From Sycon ciliatum (taxonomy: Eukaryota; Porifera; Calcarea; Leucosolenida; Sycettidae): a stretch of 64,000 bases of DNA. A program made the translations under genes and the position numbers. Shown here in pieces: positions 50,144-60,892 of this stretch. Every line of letters starts with the position of its first letter. Position 1 is the first letter of the stretch. The notes below the pieces were generated by a model. It ran no database searches and was not told where the DNA came from. It worked only from the letters and a program-made list of their open reading frames with translations. The stretch covers positions 34,845,720 through 34,909,719 of the forward strand of contig NC_088645.1 of the NCBI RefSeq assembly GCF_964019385.1, given 5' to 3'.

Positions 50144-53017
50144 TCAAAGCACGTCCCAAGACCATGGCTGGTCTGAAATGTGTTTGTTCACACCTTTTTT
50201 AAAAGCTGTGAGTGGAGAGTGATTGGCCAGACGGGGAAAGATGTCCTCGGGGAGGCTGTTCCACAATTCAAGGAAACAGTACGGGAAGGAACGTCGAAGG
50301 TAATCAGGACTGGTGCCGGGGGTGGTGTTTAAGAGCTGTTCCCGGTGCTGGCGCTGAGCATAATGCTGCTGGCGGGTTCGAACAGTATCGGCCCGTGGTT
50401 TTGGGGGAGGGCGCATGCGTGTCAGACGGGGTGGGCCCTTGCAGTTAACTACCTTGTAGAGATAGGACAGCCCTGCGACCGTCCGTCTGGCCCGCAGACT
50501 CTGGAGGACGGTGGTGGGTCCAATCATCTGCATGGCCTTGCGCTGTGCTGTGTCCAACTTCCCAAGGTGGGTCTGGGCAGCACCAAGCCAGGCTAGTGGG
50601 GCATACTCAAGTATGGGCCTTACAAAGCCCTTATAGACGGTTAGGCGTCCAGCAGCATCCAGGATGGGGGCTGCCTTCCGCATGAAATGGAGGCGTTGAT
50701 GTGCGCGCACAGAAAGCTGGTGGAGGTGGGCGCTGAAGTTGAGCTTCTCGTCGAACACCACCCCAAGGAGCTTCAACTGGCTGCTGACAGGAACAGGGGT
50801 GCCAAGGAATTGGACAGGGGGGAAGTCTAGAGGGGCCAGCTTCCTGGTCACGGACATCAGCTGTGACTTAGAGGGCTCAAAGGTAACCCTCCAAGTACTT
50901 CCCCAGGCTTCCAGCTGGTTTACGGCTGTCTGAAGTGCAGCTGCGGCGGCCTCTGTGGTCTGTCCAGGCATGACAGACGTGTATAACGTAGTATCATCAG
51001 CATACACGGCGATGGAGACGCTGGCAGGTAGCTGATCTTCGGCGTCGTTTATGTATACTAGAAACAATGTGGGCCCTAGGATGCTGCCCTGAGGGACGCC
51101 TGACCGGATGGTAGAGGGGGTAGAGGTCTGTCCCGCAACAACAGCTTGCAGCTTCCGGTTCTGGAGGTACGATGTTAACCAGGCCAGCAGTTGCCCACCA
51201 ATGCCATAGCCTCGGAGCTTGCAGAGGAGCCCAGGGTGTGAAACCCGGTCAAACGCGCCTGCTATGTCTATGGCGAGGGCCTGAATGGTTCCGCCCTTAC
51301 TGGTGGTTAAAGCCCATTCATGCTGGAGTGACGTTAGTAGGTCAGCTGTGCCGATTGATTTCCGAAAGCCAAACTGGTTGGCAGACAGGAGGGTATTGCT
51401 GTTGAGATGGTTGATGAGCTGCTGGTTGACTATTCTTTCCATCACCTTGGATACTACACAGAGCAAGGAGACTGGTCGATAATTACGGACATCGCCCTTG
51501 GCCTTGCGCTTGTGGATGGGAACCACATTGGCTACCTTCCAGGCTGTAGGCTGGTAACCATGGGAGAGACAAGACGAGAACAGCTGCGACAACGGCTTTG
51601 AGAGCTCAGACGCACACTCCTTTAGAACGCGGCAGGAAATGGAGTCTGGCCCGGACGCTTTGGATACTTCAAGACACCGGAGCTGCTTGAGCACTGCTGA
51701 TTCCCGGAAACGGATTTGACTCAGGATGGCGTCAGTGCGTGGTGGGAAAGGCGGGAGTGTGTCTTCAGTGAGATCATTTGGGATGCTGCACTTCTCTGCG
51801 AAGAATGATGCGAAACAGTCAGCCTTGGAGGAGGCCGTGGTACATTGCTGACCATCGGGCCCCTTTAGGACAGGAATATCAGATGTGCGGGATAGCCCTC
51901 CTGCACGCTTCATGTTTGACCACCATGCTTTGTCACGTAGGTTTCCATTCGACAGCTTGTTCCGCAATGAAGATACATGAGCCTGCTGCGCTGCATGGAG
52001 CACAGTGGCAACTCTCAGGCTGGTTGCAGTGTAGGTATCAGACAATTGCAGATCAGTTGGGTGTGCACGGGTGTGTCGCCAAGCACGGTTTCTTGCAGAC
52101 ACAGCTGTACTACATTCAGGAGTCCACCAAACAGGGTCACACGTTCTGACTGACAGATGCTTCGATGGGATGAAGCGATCCATGCCCTCCTGGATGCGGG
52201 AAGTAAGTTGTACGCATGCGTGTTCTGGGTGGTGGCTAAGAATGTGCTGCCAGTCTGTCTGACGAATAAAATGACGCATGCGGCCCCAGTCAGCCTGGTT
52301 GTAGCGCCAGACGCGGCGTCGAGACACGGGCTCAGTACGGAGCGTGACTGGGCTGAACTCAGCAAGAATCACACAGTGGTCTGACTTGCCCAGGGGTGGA
52401 AATGCCTGTACTGTGACGGGGTGTGGCAAGTTTGACAGGATGAGGTCAAGAGTGTTCTTTCCTCTTGTTGGCTGATCAACATGTTGGATCAGTCCGTGCG
52501 TCGCACATATTTCTTCCAGGCGTTGCCCAGCAGTGGTAGTCTTGGTGCTACCAAGCCACTCAGTGCTGTGGACGTTGAGGTCGCCAGCCAGGATGACTTG
52601 GGCGGAGGGTGGAACGGCATCCAGGCAGTGGTCTAGGTGCTCCAGTAGGGAGACGTCAGAGTCGCCACTCGAGCCAGAACGATACACAGCTCCCAGGGTG
52701 ATATCGCTGCCAGACTGGGACTGGATGGTGCACCATAGAACTGCGTTCTTAGAGTCCACAGGAGTGGCATGGAGGTCGATCTGTGCAACTGCGAGAGTAG
52801 ACTTGCACCATATGGCAACGCCTCCACCCTGAGCAGTGCAGTCCATCCGCAGGGGCTCTCCGTAACCTGGAATGGTAGACTCTGAGGCGGTACACTTATC
52901 TGGAGTGAACTTAGTCTCTGTTACTATCGCAACATCAGGTTTATGTGCGTTCAGGGCATGCTGAAAATCACCAAATTTGCTGAGTAGCCCAAATGCATTT
53001 GTTAAAAAGACTCGCAT
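50144..53017 (-). CDS. LINE ORF2: AP endonuclease and reverse transcriptase
   Basis: 957 aa from the ATG at 53017. The endonuclease occupies residues ~1-230 (VAIVTETKF, VILAGDLNVHSTEW, SDHCVILAEF); the RT lies at about 400-700 with KASGPDSISCRVL, NYRPVSLLCVVSKVMERI, IDIAGAFDRVSH, SGVPQGSILGP and AVYADDTTLYT. The C-terminal part carries LGVVFDEKLNFSAHL and a thumb region. All catalytic boxes are present and the frame is uninterrupted. Clade is Jockey/CR1/R1-like; I cannot choose between them by eye. Confidence 0.88.
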   Translation of the reverse strand: MRVFLTNAFGLLSKFGDFQHALNAHKPDVAIVTETKFTPDKCTASESTIPGYGEPLRMDCTAQGGGVAIWCKSTLAVAQIDLHATPVDSKNAVLWCTIQSQSGSDITLGAVYRSGSSGDSDVSLLEHLDHCLDAVPPSAQVILAGDLNVHSTEWLGSTKTTTAGQRLEEICATHGLIQHVDQPTRGKNTLDLILSNLPHPVTVQAFPPLGKSDHCVILAEFSPVTLRTEPVSRRRVWRYNQADWGRMRHFIRQTDWQHILSHHPEHACVQLTSRIQEGMDRFIPSKHLSVRTCDPVWWTPECSTAVSARNRAWRHTRAHPTDLQLSDTYTATSLRVATVLHAAQQAHVSSLRNKLSNGNLRDKAWWSNMKRAGGLSRTSDIPVLKGPDGQQCTTASSKADCFASFFAEKCSIPNDLTEDTLPPFPPRTDAILSQIRFRESAVLKQLRCLEVSKASGPDSISCRVLKECASELSKPLSQLFSSCLSHGYQPTAWKVANVVPIHKRKAKGDVRNYRPVSLLCVVSKVMERIVNQQLINHLNSNTLLSANQFGFRKSIGTADLLTSLQHEWALTTSKGGTIQALAIDIAGAFDRVSHPGLLCKLRGYGIGGQLLAWLTSYLQNRKLQAVVAGQTSTPSTIRSGVPQGSILGPTLFLVYINDAEDQLPASVSIAVYADDTTLYTSVMPGQTTEAAAAALQTAVNQLEAWGSTWRVTFEPSKSQLMSVTRKLAPLDFPPVQFLGTPVPVSSQLKLLGVVFDEKLNFSAHLHQLSVRAHQRLHFMRKAAPILDAAGRLTVYKGFVRPILEYAPLAWLGAAQTHLGKLDTAQRKAMQMIGPTTVLQSLRARRTVAGLSYLYKVVNCKGPPRLTRMRPPPKPRADTVRTRQQHYAQRQHREQLLNTTPGTSPDYLRRSFPYCFLELWNSLPEDIFPRLANHSPLTAFKKGVNKHISDQPWSWDVL

Positions 53018-54180
53018 TAAGTAGACTCTTGCGCAGCACACTGTGTTGTTTCCTGGTCTTCAGTGTTGGACATGCCGTCACCCGAGGTTGTCTCACTCTC
53101 TGCACCGTCTGGCCTCTTGCTGTCCGGGAGGGCTGGTGGCGAGGACCGTTCATAAGAGCGAGATTTTCCAACAGCCGGTGTCAGTGGAGGTGGCTGGTGT
53201 CGCACCCCATTGGCAGCATCCTGGCCAGCTGACTGGGTGGCTGCCTGCAGAACTGACATGGTCCGCTCTGCATTGTCAGCATCCTGGCCAGCTGACTGGG
53301 TGCTCGACTCCGATACACTGGGACCCACCGCGTTGTGCGCAGAGGAGTGCTTACGGCCAGCGTCAAACTTCCATGGCCTGCAGTACAGTGGCCGGGGCCA
53401 GAATTCCGGGTCAGTCAGGAGATTCACAAGAGATGCATCCACGGCTACTCGTGCTGACACCCGGCCATGTGGAGAGGTATACATACTGCACGTGAGCACT
53501 GAGATGGACTGTGGCTCGGGAAGAGCAGCTGCTGTGACTTGAATGTATTCTTTCAGACTGGATTCGGTGCAGGATGTGCTCAGGTTACCAATGTACACCA
53601 CGGCACGCTTTGTCTGTGGTGGCTCTGCTGCAACTAGCTTCCATGCGTCACTGTGGTTCCGGGGTGTGGTCCGCCGCCGCAAAACTCGTTTGGACACGAC
53701 CTCCCGGAAACCGTCACTGTCGCATTCAGGAGTACTCAAATTGCTGAATGTCTCTGCATCAGCAGGAGGGTTCGGGGTGTCAGGCTCCATGTCGACAACT
53801 TGCTCGGCATCAGCAGATGTAGCACTGTGCATGTGGTCATTTTGATTTTTTTCATGTTTTTTGATTTTTTTTGATTTTTTCGAGTTTTCCTTGGCCTTGT
53901 TGATCCCAATCGGATGCCTGGCGTCTTGAGTAATCTGGGCCAGTTTGCGGACACCAAGCAGTTCGTCTTTCAGATGGCAAATGCTGTCAGTAAGGTCGCT
54001 TATCCGAGAGAGCAAGCGGGCCTCCCTGCCTTTGCTCTCCTCAACCTCAGCACGCAGCGCGTCCACAAGAAACTGGAGTTTGTCGTCCATGGCGGAGAGG
54101 AGCTCATTGCTTCGGGTACTGCTGCCCTGACCACCTGTGCCCCCTGAAGGCACGACTGAATCTTGTTCGCCGTCCGGCAT
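53017..54180 (-). CDS. LINE ORF1 protein
   Basis: 387 aa from the ATG at 54180; the frame extends further upstream without an ATG. A coiled coil spans about residues 25-80 (LQFLVDALRAEVEESKGREA), then a Lys-rich stretch (KKSKKIKKHEKN), then an RRM-like region at about 195-280 (AVVYIGNLSTSCTE). The C-terminus is Ser/Gln/Ala rich with three repeats of a QSAGQDA(D/A)N type. It would bind LINE RNA. Its TAA stop overlaps the ORF2 ATG. Confidence 0.75.
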   Translation of the reverse strand: MPDGEQDSVVPSGGTGGQGSSTRSNELLSAMDDKLQFLVDALRAEVEESKGREARLLSRISDLTDSICHLKDELLGVRKLAQITQDARHPIGINKAKENSKKSKKIKKHEKNQNDHMHSATSADAEQVVDMEPDTPNPPADAETFSNLSTPECDSDGFREVVSKRVLRRRTTPRNHSDAWKLVAAEPPQTKRAVVYIGNLSTSCTESSLKEYIQVTAAALPEPQSISVLTCSMYTSPHGRVSARVAVDASLVNLLTDPEFWPRPLYCRPWKFDAGRKHSSAHNAVGPSVSESSTQSAGQDADNAERTMSVLQAATQSAGQDAANGVRHQPPPLTPAVGKSRSYERSSPPALPDSKRPDGAESETTSGDGMSNTEDQETTQCAAQEST

Positions 54181-54431
54181 GGCTGTATGCCGCCTGGTCA
54201 AACAAGGACCTTCGGGAGACAAAATACTCAACTTTTCGAAAAATTCAAAAAGTACCGTGCGAGTGATTTCAACCCTGCCGAAAAGGCCTGTTGCTAGTCT
54301 CTAACTACTACCTAATTAACTACCTACCAGTAACTGCCCCTCTCCAGACCGGCCTGCTGCCGGCTGGCTACACAACCTGCGAAAGCTACGGAGCTCGAAA
54401 AAAGGATACTCTCTCTCCAACACTTTCTTTG

Positions 54432-54960
54432 TCAGGTAAGGTACCGTGGTGCCTAACTGTGTAGCCTAAGCTAAGCCAGACAGTCAACTGACCCGGATCA
54501 ACGTGGTAATAAGAGGCCAGATAAGAAGCCAAAGAGACTCGTAATTCTAAATTATTCATTATCATTACCACGTTTGACTTGTGGACCCTGAGTTCGTGCA
54601 AGCCGCGCATGATACAGTACTCATGGTTAGCATTTTACCGTTCACGCTATTTTCGACGGTCGGTGTGTAGAGGGCGAGTCTACTGCTTTTGATGTGTTTC
54701 CGAGACACGTTTAGCAGTTCTGCTTCTGGGTCCTGACTCCTGACGCAAAGATAGACGTGTGAGGTAACCCTGGTTGGAATCTTACCGTTTCGTTCTCCCG
54801 CTAAAAAGAGCTTTCTATCGCCGAAACGATACCAAACCGATGGTATTTTGGGTTTGGTGTACGAATGCCGTTGGATCTAGGACGTGAACTGTAAAATGCC
54901 ACATCTACACACAAAAAACGGTGCAGGCCGACCGTCGGAAAAAGCGTGAACGGTAAAATG
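54432..54960 (+). repeat. continuation of repeats after the LINE
   Basis: 54432-54560 matches 22387-22515; 54565-54740 matches 23755-23930. The rest has no coding signal. Confidence 0.75.
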
Positions 54961-54964
54961 CTAA

Positions 54965-55838
54965 GGGCCTGTCCAGACTAGGTAGAAAACCACGTAAACA
55001 CGCCGTAAACATGCTTGTTGCCAAGGTGAGTGACGAAAAATGGCCGATAACGGGGAACGTGGGATTCACGCGGAACGTGAGTCGAGGACCCCTGTACAAA
55101 GCACGTTTCTCGTCTACGTGCCGTTTTCGCAGGGTTTGTTGTGTTAGAGTCGATCGGTGGAGTTTTCGGATCGCACTTTTCTTGCTGTTTCCAGCTGCTG
55201 CAGCTTGTTTTTGCTTTGCCGTTTTCATAATGCCACACGTCCGTTTCAGCTACGACTCTGAGGCGACATTGATACAGTCGTGGCTGGACATGCAGAGAAA
55301 TCCCGGGGTCTGGTGAAGAGGAAGGTGTTGTAGAGAGAGAGAGAGATAATTCACTGACGAGCGAGCATTTGAAACTGTTTGGATAGGAAGTAGAACCCTG
55401 TTCAGTTGTGAGGCCAAAGCCAGGGACTTTTACTGGAAATACACGGCGGCTACAACCATTAGTTCATCAAGCGATGCTATAGCGGGCCTCGACCGTGACG
55501 CTGCGCTGCTGCGAGAGTGTGGCCAAATTTCCGTACCTGGAACAGAGTTCAGGGTGATGTTCCTTGCGCTCGGCGTCAGTACTGCCATCGCAGGCCGCCA
55601 TTCGTTTTTGTAGCTAGCTGGGTAGGTCTAGACCAAGCCAGGGAGTGCTTGCCTGGTCTACACGCTACAACTACAACTTAGTACAAGTCACTTGTGTGTC
55701 TCGTCCAGTGGCAGTAGTGCATCCATGGACAAAAATGAACAGGTACAGGTGACAGAGCGAAGTGTGGACAGCGCGCCGCGTGTACGTCACGTACTCTGAA
55801 ACGGCACGCCGTTTTTATTACCTGGTGTGGACAGGCCC
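54965..55838. mobile_element. Harbinger-like MITE, 874 bp, TAA target duplication
   Basis: Inverted ends GGGCCTGTCCAGACTAGGTA and the counterpart ending TGGACAGGCCC, flanked by TAA at 54962 and 55839. A three-base TWA duplication and GGGCCTGT-type ends fit PIF/Harbinger. A short plus-strand frame at 55230-55316 (FSYDSEATLIQSWLDMQRNP) faintly recalls the start of a Myb/SANT domain, which Harbinger elements carry in their second gene. No transposase. Confidence 0.75.
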
Positions 55839-55841
55839 TAA

Positions 55842-56179
55842 CCATGTCTAGTGACGTTAACAATCTGCACGTACATGTACATTGACACGATTATAGTAAA
55901 CGTCAAGATACGTGACGTCACCATACCCCCCTACGCCCTAGGAATTAGGATCCCCATCACCACACACACTTCGCATTACATGCATCATGCAGTCATGATG
56001 GATCTGTTTTCTGAGAGGTTGAAGTGCAGCGCGAACTGACATAGACTGCACAACGCACTCAAACTCACCTAGATCTACGTGACTCAGCCACTAGTACGGC
56101 ACTAGACATGAGTGGCCATACCGTGCACGTACGTGGGAGCTCAGCAGTCAGCACAGTCCACGCTTACATGTCATGTAAT

Positions 56180-56222
<43 letters not shown>

Positions 56223-56225
56223 GAA
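55842..56225. repeat. short repeat piece and AAT microsatellite
   Basis: 55996-56180 matches 39040-39225. (AAT)n at 56180-56222 lies at the 5' truncation point of the next LINE. Confidence 0.8.
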
Positions 56226-56226
56226 C

Positions 56227-57600
56227 ATGAAGAGGGGAGATGGAGGCCGGGGCTTGGTCTCTTGTGAGGATATGCACGGCCGGAGCATGTGTGGCCTGGC
56301 CCGCTACATGAGTACCAGCCCAATAGACAGAATAAGCCTGCTTTATCAGTATCATCAACAAAAACCTACAACAAAAAGCCACTCAATAACTGCAAAGGCC
56401 GCTAAGTTCCTGTCGAGTTTGGATCTGCCAGCAGCTGGACCAGCTTTACCCAATAAGCATACCATTAAACAAGCGTGCGCTGAGCGAAAATCCAAAACAC
56501 TTTCCACTATGCCGCTGCATGGGAGGTATTGGAGCCGATTGGAGGAGAATCGCCTAGATAAGGAGCTTACCTTCATGTGGTTGAAATCAAGGACACTGAA
56601 ACCTTCAACTGAAGGCATGATTATGGCAGCACAAGACCAATCCCTCAAAACGAAAAATTACCAATACGCCATAATGAAGTCAATTCCTCGAACTGATGCC
56701 AATTGCAGGCTTTGCAAGGGCAGCTTAGAAACAATTGACCACATTGTCAGTGCCTGCCCAGTTCTGGCTCGGACCAGTTACATTGAACGACATAACCGGA
56801 TAGTAAAGTATGTGCACTTCGAAATGTGTAAAGCACGAGATCTACCTACTGGTGCTTCACGATTCGACCACCAGCTCAAGGCATTGGTCAAGAGTAATCA
56901 GTATCGCCTCTATTGGGAGTATTCGGTCCCAACTGACCTGAAACTATCAGCAAACAGGCCCGATCTGCTCCTTGTTGATGACAAGGAGCGCATCGCCTAC
57001 ATTATAGACATCAGCGTTCCTGGTGAGAACAACATCAATAAGAAAATGGCTGAAAAGCGCTCGAAATATTATGATTTGAAGCGGGAGATTTCGAGGATTT
57101 GGTCCCTCAACCAGGTTGACGTGGTCCCTGTGGTTGTCGGTGCCCTGGGAGGCTTGGTGGGGGAGACTCCTCAATGCCTTCGGACTGTGCAGGGAGGAGA
57201 CCTGGCTATTGTGCAACAGGAGGCTATACAAGGTTCGATTAAAATACTGAGAACTATCCTTAACATGTAGATGCACCTCTGCTGCGTTTGCATGTTCAAT
57301 AGCTAAGAGACTTGAATAACGACTGATAAAGACTGATATTTCCTTTGTTACTACTCCCTTCATTGGTTGATGTATTTTGCCTGTCGCTGCAAATTCTTTA
57401 TTATTGTTTTGATGTTGGAGTTCGGATTGAGTTTCTTTCCTTTCTTCCTCTTCCTTCAACTAGTTCTTGTCCCTTTGGTTTTTAGGTTTTATTTATTTAT
57501 TTATTTTTGTTTTTTGTTTTTTCACTTTCTTTTTGCTGTCCCACCCATGGAAATATTTCCCGGTGGGTCTGGCTTATCGCCTTCGAAAGAAGTGAATGAA
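56227..57600 (+). mobile_element. R2/NeSL-like LINE, 3' half
   Basis: 347-codon open frame (56227-57270) plus 3' UTR to about 57600. Residues 160-177 are a zinc knuckle (Cys160, Cys163, His172, Cys177), followed by a restriction-like endonuclease with RPDLLLVDD at ~244 and IIDISVP at ~259. These are C-terminal marks of R2, NeSL and related clades. The RT is missing by 5' truncation at the AAT microsatellite. It aligns with the end of the frame at 61.4-64 kb (PLHG(R/Q)(Y/F)W, WLKS, TEG, QDQ), so both belong to one family group. Confidence 0.85.
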
Positions 57601-57755
57601 GGAGAAATAATAGTAATAATTTGGAAAGGATTGGGAGAACTTCAAATTCAAAGGATCAATCGGGGAAGTGAACTGCCTGAAAAGAGAAAAAAAAATTGAT
57701 TGATCCTTTGAATAATAATAATAATTTGAAACTCGGATGTTGAGCCATAAATAAA

Positions 57756-58103
57756 TGTAAAAGAGAAAAGGACATATGGATACGAGTTTAGAGTAACTCT
57801 CCATCACTGTAACATGATACTATATACAGTCAGAAAGTGCAATAACTAGGCACAAAACTGACAGAGTACTGAGTCGCTTGCCTTCCCCTCTTTGGTCTTT
57901 TCATAACCTTGAACCTTCCAAGTTGGAAGGCTGTCGGTTAGCGCTACGGAGATGTGTTAAAGTTAGGTGTCAGGACGACGAATGTCTCAGTACTCTGTCA
58001 GTTTTGTGCCTAGTTATTGCACTTTCTGACTGTATATAGTATCATGTTACAGTGATGGAGAGTTACTCTAAACTCGTATCCATATGTCCTTTTCTCTTTT
58101 ACA
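57756..58103. repeat. perfect 118-bp inverted repeat
   Basis: Arms 57756-57873 and 57986-58103 are exact reverse complements, with a 112-bp spacer. A diverged single arm lies near 43790-43910. AAT runs flank the outer edges. No frame. Confidence 0.95.
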
Positions 58104-58919
58104 ATAATAATAATAATAATAATAATAATTTTTGGAAAGGATTGGGAGCAGGGAGTCGTAAAATACCGGGAGGCGACACGCCACACATTTCACCATCCGA
58201 GGATTGCCGCACTCGACCCGCGAAATTTGAAGCGTGATTGAAACGTCGTCGTCATCTTCTTTTTCTCAATTGTTTTTGCTATATGCTTCGAGGCTATTCT
58301 GGATCTCCAGAGCGAAAGCTGGTTGTTTCTGATACGTACCACGCATTACCTTAGGTTGAGCCGTGGCTTTTAATTTTTTTTTGGAAGTTCACTGCTTTGG
58401 AGACGACGGAATGTCAAGGTAAGTTATTCACGAAATGTACTCAAATTTGAATTGAGTCAATGCGAATGACACCCTGTTTTCGGACTAGTTCTCCACTAAA
58501 CACACCATGCCCATGGCCCCTTCATGTTGTCCAAGTTCCATTCTAGGTTTGTGTGAAGTTTCGAGATGAAGTTCGACGATGTACTCACCTTTCCATGGAA
58601 GGGAAACAAAAGTAGCATATCAAACAGAATCCATGCAGTATTTGATGCCACTATCCTCATTCTTCTGCATTCAAAGTGTTTAACATCTATATGGCCCATG
58701 AACTACAAACAATATTTGTCATTTCTTAACTGTTCATAGCTGTTCATAACTGTTCTGAACACATTGCCTTCAGGAAACGTAAGGCCGAGTCGCCTCACCG
58801 ACTGAGCAAAGTTCTCTGCGACGAAAGTCACACTATCGGCGAATGCACTCAAGGTGAATACCCGTCAATATCCTGTATACTGCTTGTACCGCTTATCACA
58901 GTAGCATACACACAAGCAC

Positions 58920-58920
<1 letters not shown>
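58104..58920. other. mostly unrecognised interval
   Basis: AAT microsatellite at 58102-58130. A short piece (58140-58230, with GTCGTAAAATACCGGGAGGC) matches 60810-60895 in reverse. The remainder to 58920 shows no gene or repeat that I recognise. Confidence 0.5.

Positions 58921-58981
<61 letters not shown>
58921..58981. repeat. CA microsatellite
   Basis: Nearly uninterrupted (CA)n just past the 3' end of the three-exon gene. Confidence 0.95.
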
Positions 58982-58982
<1 letters not shown>

Positions 58983-59021
58983 CTCGTGCACACACAAGCG
59001 CAAAATTCACATATCACTGGT

Positions 59022-60612
59022 TCAGTTGTTTATATCATTAAACAGTTGGCGGATGAGGAGATTTGCTTCCAGGTGCTCTTGCATTGCACTCACGGCGTGT
59101 TGCTTGTGTGTGTTGAGCATGCTGGGGAACTGGGAATGGGTTATTAAATTAAGCTGGTGAAACAAGGAGCATGCAGCAGGCACAAGTACAAACGTATGCT
59201 TCTGCTCTCCATGCTGTGTTGCAGCTATGGGTGCTGCATAGCCATGGTCACTGAGCGGTTGGTCATTTCTGGGCAACGCTTGATGCTCAGATGTTTGGAG
59301 AATGGCTCCAAAATTCTCCAAACAAGGCTGAAGGCTTGTCACGGCATCCTTGCCAAATAAAGGTATAAGCTGCAGCAAGTTGTCGTTGCGACACCTTGCT
59401 CCTTCCAGCTCACGCCGCACGGCCACCAAGCACCAACCACCATGGTACTTTTCAGCAAGGTGAGACAAATTGTCAATCACCGGTTCGGGGATGGCTTCAG
59501 CAGCTTTGGATGGTGCTATTGACGCTTTCCTGATAGCAGCGGCAGCCGTGGCATGCAGGTAGCTTATCAGATTCGCTAGCACTGCAGATGTAACTTCCAA
59601 ATCTGAAGAAGAGAAAAGAAAAAGACAACATATAAGGACTGGTGGTTGCAGAGACTGTACTAGTATTCAAAAGCCAGCGTTTGCATACCTACAGTCAAAT
59701 TGGCTAATAACGACTGCGGATATAACGACAATTCGCGAATAACGACAGAATTTCCATGCCCAGAGCAAAGTACCATCCAACTGAAATACATAGAATGAGA
59801 CTTCGGGTATAACGACACTTCGCGAATAAGGACACTTTTCTGATGCCCCGCCGAGTGTCGTTATAAGCGAAGTTGACTGTAGTCTGCATACCTAGTCAGA
59901 AGCCAATTTTTTTCCAACATGCATGCAAAACGCACTGACCTTCACAATTGATTTTCACTTCGGGAATAGCTGTTGCGATGACGGACAGCATTTGTTGCCA
60001 TGCTTGAGAAATATCAGCACCCTTGCATGCCTTCAGCTGGCACACTTCCTGGCGTAGCAGATTTGCAGTACCTGATGCCTTCTGTAACCGTGTCGTAATA
60101 ACATGCAGGAATGACTCCGTCGCCTCAGTAACACTCGCCTGTCTGATTGTCAGCAGTTTGCAAATTCCATGGATCACTGCACCTTCCATAGGCCTGTACA
60201 CCATGATGGCACTACCACTCTTACATCGATCTGCACATAGACAAAGTATGGTTTGAGGATGGAGGTTTACATCATCTACGGTGATGATACATACTAGGTA
60301 CACACGTAAATTTTCAGGACTTCAATAAATATCCTGTCACAGTGAACAGACAATGCATCGTGGGCAGACTAGGATGAAAAGGATGGTGTCGACCACCTAA
60401 TTTATCGGGTCAGTTCGGGCACTTAGGTATGCTACAGATTATACATTCGTGTCCACAAGGAAGAGACAAAAACATGTAAACGAAAGAATCTCACCTGTAG
60501 CCCACAGCTGAACATCCCCACAACTCAGGTCACCAAGTGAATACGTGGCGTCATCTTCATCTTCCACGGTGGACTCATCACTTTGGCAGTCATCTCTGTC
60601 AAGCTCCATCAT
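59022..60612 (-). CDS. three-exon host gene of unknown function
   Basis: Exon 1 60612-60495 (begins MMELDRDDCQ, acidic, donor ACAG-GTGAG), exon 2 60230-59940 (acceptor TATGTGCAG, donor GAAG-GTCAGT), exon 3 59602-59022 (acceptor with a long pyrimidine tract, TTCTCTTCTTCAG). Both introns split a codon after its first base and the frame is kept across both junctions, giving about 329 aa. Exon 2 and 3 products are helical (RQASVTEATESFLHVITTRL; LANLISYLHATAAAAIRKAS). No domain recognised. No second copy is in the window, unlike its neighbours, which favours a genuine single-copy gene. A pogo-like MITE sits in intron 2. Confidence 0.65.
59692..59879. mobile_element. pogo/Tigger-like MITE, complete
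   Basis: 188 bp; ends CAGTCAAATTGGCTAATAACG and CGTTATAAGCGAAGTTGACTG, flanked by TA at 59690 and 59880. Interior repeats of TATAACGACA. A half copy is at 26392. Confidence 0.85.
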
Positions 60613-60892
60613 CCTTTACTTCGAAGGCCAAGGCAGAAAGTATTATTACTTAGAAAAACAAAACGAACTGCTGGCACTGGATTCGTTGTGTGCAGGATAA
60701 TTTTATTGAGTTTTCAAATTTTTTGGACCAAACAGCGAACGCGTCCTTTTGCATGACCTGCGCCGCTTTGACCTCATGGGAAGTCCCTCGCCATGCAGCG
60801 CGTGAGGTCTCAGCACTCGTGCCCGAGCTGAGGCAATCATCCGACGCGGTTGTGCATCTCGTGTCGCCTCCCGGTATTTTACGACTCCCTGA
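60612..60892. other. upstream region of the three-exon gene
   Basis: No TATA box is evident on the minus strand before exon 1. 60810-60895 is a short repeat shared with 58140-58230. Confidence 0.35.

Larger units (their letters stand above)
49714..54431 (-). mobile_element. full-length-looking AP-endonuclease LINE
   Basis: On the minus strand: 5' UTR of about 250 bp, ORF1, ORF2 overlapping as TAATG, 3' UTR of about 400 bp and a poly(A) tail (23 Ts on the plus strand at 49714). The uninterrupted site at 22385 shows the target before insertion. Imperfect CAAYACT..TTG direct repeats at the edges may be target duplications. Open ORFs suggest recent activity. Confidence 0.88.

Noticed and set aside
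53017-53041. Extended ORF2 start at 53041
   Set aside because: No ATG there; the ATG at 53017 overlaps the ORF1 stop.
50144-54180. Plus-strand frames through the LINE (for example 51778-52149)
   Set aside because: Shadows of the LINE ORFs without known motifs.
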